Source: Gammaproteobacteria bacterium
GTDB lineage: Bacteria; Pseudomonadota; Gammaproteobacteria; Steroidobacterales; Steroidobacteraceae
Direction of reading: 5' to 3'
Assembly: GCA_009923475.1 (NCBI GenBank)
Contig: RFTM01000041.1
Span: 1 to 9,390 of the forward strand
Length of the DNA stretch: 9,390 nt
The stretch's first letter is position 1, and every line of letters starts with the position of its first letter. Shown here one piece after another: positions 7,602 to 9,390 of the stretch. The notes under the pieces are model-generated. The model worked only from the letters and a program-made list of their open reading frames with translations. It was not told where the DNA came from and did not search any database. The translations under genes were made by a program, and so were the position numbers.

Positions 7602-8929
7602 GCGTGGGGTGGCCGTGCACCTGCGGTGCGCGTCTCCGGTAGGTCGCCGCGTCGGCGGGGGTCGTACATCTGTCGCAGCTCCTGCAGCGCCGCCTTCACC
7701 GCCGGGTCGAGGCGCGGGTCCTCGAAGCGGGGCTCGGTGGCCGCGAGCGGCAGGTCGGGGTCGATGCCGCGGTCCTGGATCAGCGTCCCGGAGGGCGTGG
7801 CATAGCGTGAGGTGGTGATCTTGAGCGCGCGGCCGTCCGCCAACGGGATGATGCTCTGCACCGAGCCCTTGCCGTAGGTGCGCGAGCCGAGCAGCCGGGC
7901 GCGGCCGTTGTCCTTGAGCGCGCCGGCGAGGATCTCGGCGGCCGAGGCCGAGCCGTGGTCGACGAGCACCACGACATCGAGGCCGCCGAGCGACTGCCCC
8001 GGCTGCGCGTCCATGCGGAAACGCGCCTCGGCCGTGCGCCCCGTGGCGCTGACGATGTTGCCGCCGTCGAGCATCGAGTCGGCGACCGCGACCGCCGCCT
8101 CGAGCACACCGCCGGGATTGCTGCGCAGGTCGAGCACCACGCCGCGCAGGCCGGGCGCGCGTTGCCGCAGGTCGCGCACATGGCCGTCGAAATCCGCGGG
8201 CGTCGTCGCGCTGAAGTTGGCGATGCGCAGGTAGCCGTACCGCTCGTCGAGCAGGCTGCCCGACACGCTGTGCACCTCGACCCGCGTGCGCTCGAGCGCG
8301 ACCTCGACGACCTCGCGGCTGTCGGCGCGGCGCAGGGTCAGGCGCACCAAGGACCCCGCCGCGCCGCGCATCTGCTCGATGGCCGCCCCGACATCGCCGC
8401 GCACCGGCGAATCGTCGATGCGCAGGATGACGTCGCCGGCGCGGATGCCGGCGCGCCAAGCGGGCGAATCGTCGATGGGACGCAGGACCTTGATGGCATC
8501 GCCGTCGGCGACCACCTCGATGCCGATGCCGGGGTAGCTGCCGGCCGCGCCGCGGCGGATGTCCTCGTACTCGCGACGGTCGAGATAGGCCGAATGCGGG
8601 TCGAGGCCGGACACCATGCCGCGCGCGGCCTGGTCCAAGAGACGCTCGGCGGGCACCTCATCGACATACTCGCGACGCACCCGGCCGAGGATCTCGGCCA
8701 GCCGCCGCGCCTCCGCGGGCGGCAGCGCCGCGACGAGGCCGGTCGGGTCCGCTGCCGCTGACCCGGCGCTTGGGACACCCGCGCCGGCAGCAGCGGCAGG
8801 CGATCCGGCGGCGGCGCGCGGCCCGCCGGACGACCCGTCGGCGCGCCACAGCGAAGACAGCGCGAGGGCGGACCCGATGCCGAGCGCGAGCCCGACGCCG
8901 GCCGCCAAAAGCGTGCGGCCATGCGTCAT
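7598..8929 (-). CDS. ctpA: S41 family carboxy-terminal processing protease with PDZ domain
   Basis: A 443-residue periplasmic serine protease of the CtpA/CtpB/Prc type, which degrades or trims proteins from their C-termini. In order: an N-terminal signal anchor (about residues 6-28), a low-complexity Ala/Gly/Ser linker (31-60), the helical N-domain with SGLDPHSAYLD (107-117), a PDZ domain (about 121-215) with carboxylate-binding loop PGIGI, and the protease domain. The catalytic region has DHGSASAAEI and, 25 residues on, TYGKGSVQ. By the Ser-Lys spacing of Prc and CtpB, the nucleophile is S329 and the general base K354, with Q358 also conserved. The ATG at 8929 follows GGAAAGG at a workable distance. 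It lies 41 bases after the envC-like stop. In Pseudomonas aeruginosa a ctpA gene also follows an envC homologue and controls peptidoglycan hydrolase levels; a similar role here is inference. The symbol is by family, not orthology proof. Confidence 0.92.
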   Translation of the reverse strand: MTHGRTLLAAGVGLALGIGSALALSSLWRADGSSGGPRAAAGSPAAAAGAGVPSAGSAAADPTGLVAALPPAEARRLAEILGRVRREYVDEVPAERLLDQAARGMVSGLDPHSAYLDRREYEDIRRGAAGSYPGIGIEVVADGDAIKVLRPIDDSPAWRAGIRAGDVILRIDDSPVRGDVGAAIEQMRGAAGSLVRLTLRRADSREVVEVALERTRVEVHSVSGSLLDERYGYLRIANFSATTPADFDGHVRDLRQRAPGLRGVVLDLRSNPGGVLEAAVAVADSMLDGGNIVSATGRTAEARFRMDAQPGQSLGGLDVVVLVDHGSASAAEILAGALKDNGRARLLGSRTYGKGSVQSIIPLADGRALKITTSRYATPSGTLIQDRGIDPDLPLAATEPRFEDPRLDPAVKAALQELRQMYDPRRRGDLPETRTAGARPPHA

Positions 8930-8970
8930 GAACGGGACCTTTCCATGATGGGCGACAGTCTAGCGGGTCT

Positions 8971-9390
8971 CTAAGGTTGACGCGTGCGGAACCAGGGCGT
9001 CGGGTCGACGGGCTTGGCGGCCTGCCGTATCTCGAAGTAGAGCCCCGGCGCGGAACGTCCGCCCGAATCGCCCATCGAAGCGACGGTGTCGCCCGGCGCC
9101 ACCACGTCGCCGACCGCGCGGTAGAGCTGCTCGTTGTGGCCGTAGAGGCTGAGGAACCCGCCGCCGTGGTCGATGATCATCAGCAGGCCGAGCCCCGCCA
9201 ACCAATCGGCGTAGACAACGCGGCCACGGTGCACCGCGCGCACCGGCGTACCGCGCTCGGCCTCGATCACGACGCCGTCCCACTTCAGCGCGCCGGCGCG
9301 GCGCTCGCCGAAGCGCGCCGTGACGCGCCCCGCCGCGGGCCAGCCGAGCTTGCCGCGCATCGCCGCGAACGGACTCTTGCCGTCGGCGGA
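8971..9390 (-). CDS. envC: EnvC-like LytM-domain protein (probable amidase activator), 5' truncated
   Basis: The frame is open to the window edge; 139 C-terminal residues are visible, starting SADGKSPFAAMRGKLGWP. The ATG at 9360 is internal, since homology extends above it; the N-terminal signal peptide and coiled coil of EnvC would lie outside. The LytM (M23) fold is clear: GWPAAGRVTARFGE, GTPVRAVHRGRVVYADWL, IIDHGGGFLSLYGHNE, VAPGDTVASMGDSGG, GLYFEIRQAAKPVDPTPWF. It lacks zinc ligands of active M23 enzymes. The HxGxD segment reads KWDGVVIEA, and the usual HLHFE reads GLYFE, with only the YGH histidine left. EnvC of E. coli is degenerate in the same way and activates the septal amidases AmiA and AmiB during division, and even the ending (PW then a short basic tail) matches. 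It is the first visible gene of the unit with the S41 protease; the stop is TAG. Confidence 0.9.
   Translation of the reverse strand, partial: SADGKSPFAAMRGKLGWPAAGRVTARFGERRAGALKWDGVVIEAERGTPVRAVHRGRVVYADWLAGLGLLMIIDHGGGFLSLYGHNEQLYRAVGDVVAPGDTVASMGDSGGRSAPGLYFEIRQAAKPVDPTPWFRTRQP

Noticed and set aside
7602..8459. Extension of the dedA-like frame upstream through the protease gene
   Set aside because: The extra sequence is Arg/Gly/Ala-rich without motifs; DedA homology begins at the ATGA overlap.
8926..8946. A six-residue leader-like frame (MERSRS) whose TGA overlaps the protease ATG
   Set aside because: It has no ribosome binding site of its own, and such short frames arise readily by chance. 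Its GGAAAGG bases are better read as the protease ribosome binding site.

Overview
The window is very GC-rich (roughly 70% by eye) and densely coded, with no gene-free stretch longer than about 100 bases. The gene families (TatC, an EnvC-type LytM factor beside a carboxy-terminal processing protease, DedA, MAPEG, proteobacterial POT and OPT peptide transporters) fit a Gram-negative proteobacterium. A high-GC gammaproteobacterium near Xanthomonadales/Nevskiales is my best guess. That placement rests on protein resemblance and composition, not on a marker gene. Nearly every gene encodes a membrane or envelope protein, and the region looks chromosomal and conserved: I saw no tRNA, rRNA, insertion sequence, phage, CRISPR or plasmid gene.

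Left part, plus strand (1-5285): the 3' portion of tatC (start outside the window); an 80-base spacer with two stable hairpins; a POT-family proton/peptide symporter; an OPT-family oligopeptide transporter overlapping it by 4 bases (GTGA); and an EamA/DMT-type transporter that appears to start at TTG 7 bases after the OPT stop. The three transporter genes are spaced like one co-translated unit: two unrelated peptide-uptake families followed by a drug/metabolite transporter that could export surplus amino acids or related products.

Middle part, minus strand (5227-6420): a small YvlD/phage-holin-like membrane protein, then an uncharacterised secreted protein. The secreted protein appears split by a frameshift in a short GC-dinucleotide tract. 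Its signal peptide and first mature residues lie in one frame and the rest in another. Its 3' end overlaps the 3' end of the EamA gene tail to tail by 59 bases.

Right part: a MAPEG-family membrane protein on the plus strand (6519-6932), divergent from the holin-like gene across a 98-base promoter-bearing gap. It converges on a minus-strand envelope cluster, in transcription order: an EnvC-like LytM protein (5' end outside the window) with lost zinc ligands, as expected of an amidase activator; an S41 protease with PDZ domain and a Ser/Lys catalytic pair; and a DedA membrane protein that overlaps the protease gene by 4 bases (ATGA). This cluster links control of cell-wall hydrolysis at division, periplasmic proteolysis and a probable lipid/PMF-related membrane transporter.

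I found no clearly new multi-gene system. The points most worth checking are the frameshifted secreted protein, the hairpins before the peptide-transporter unit, and the pairing of POT, OPT and EamA transporters.
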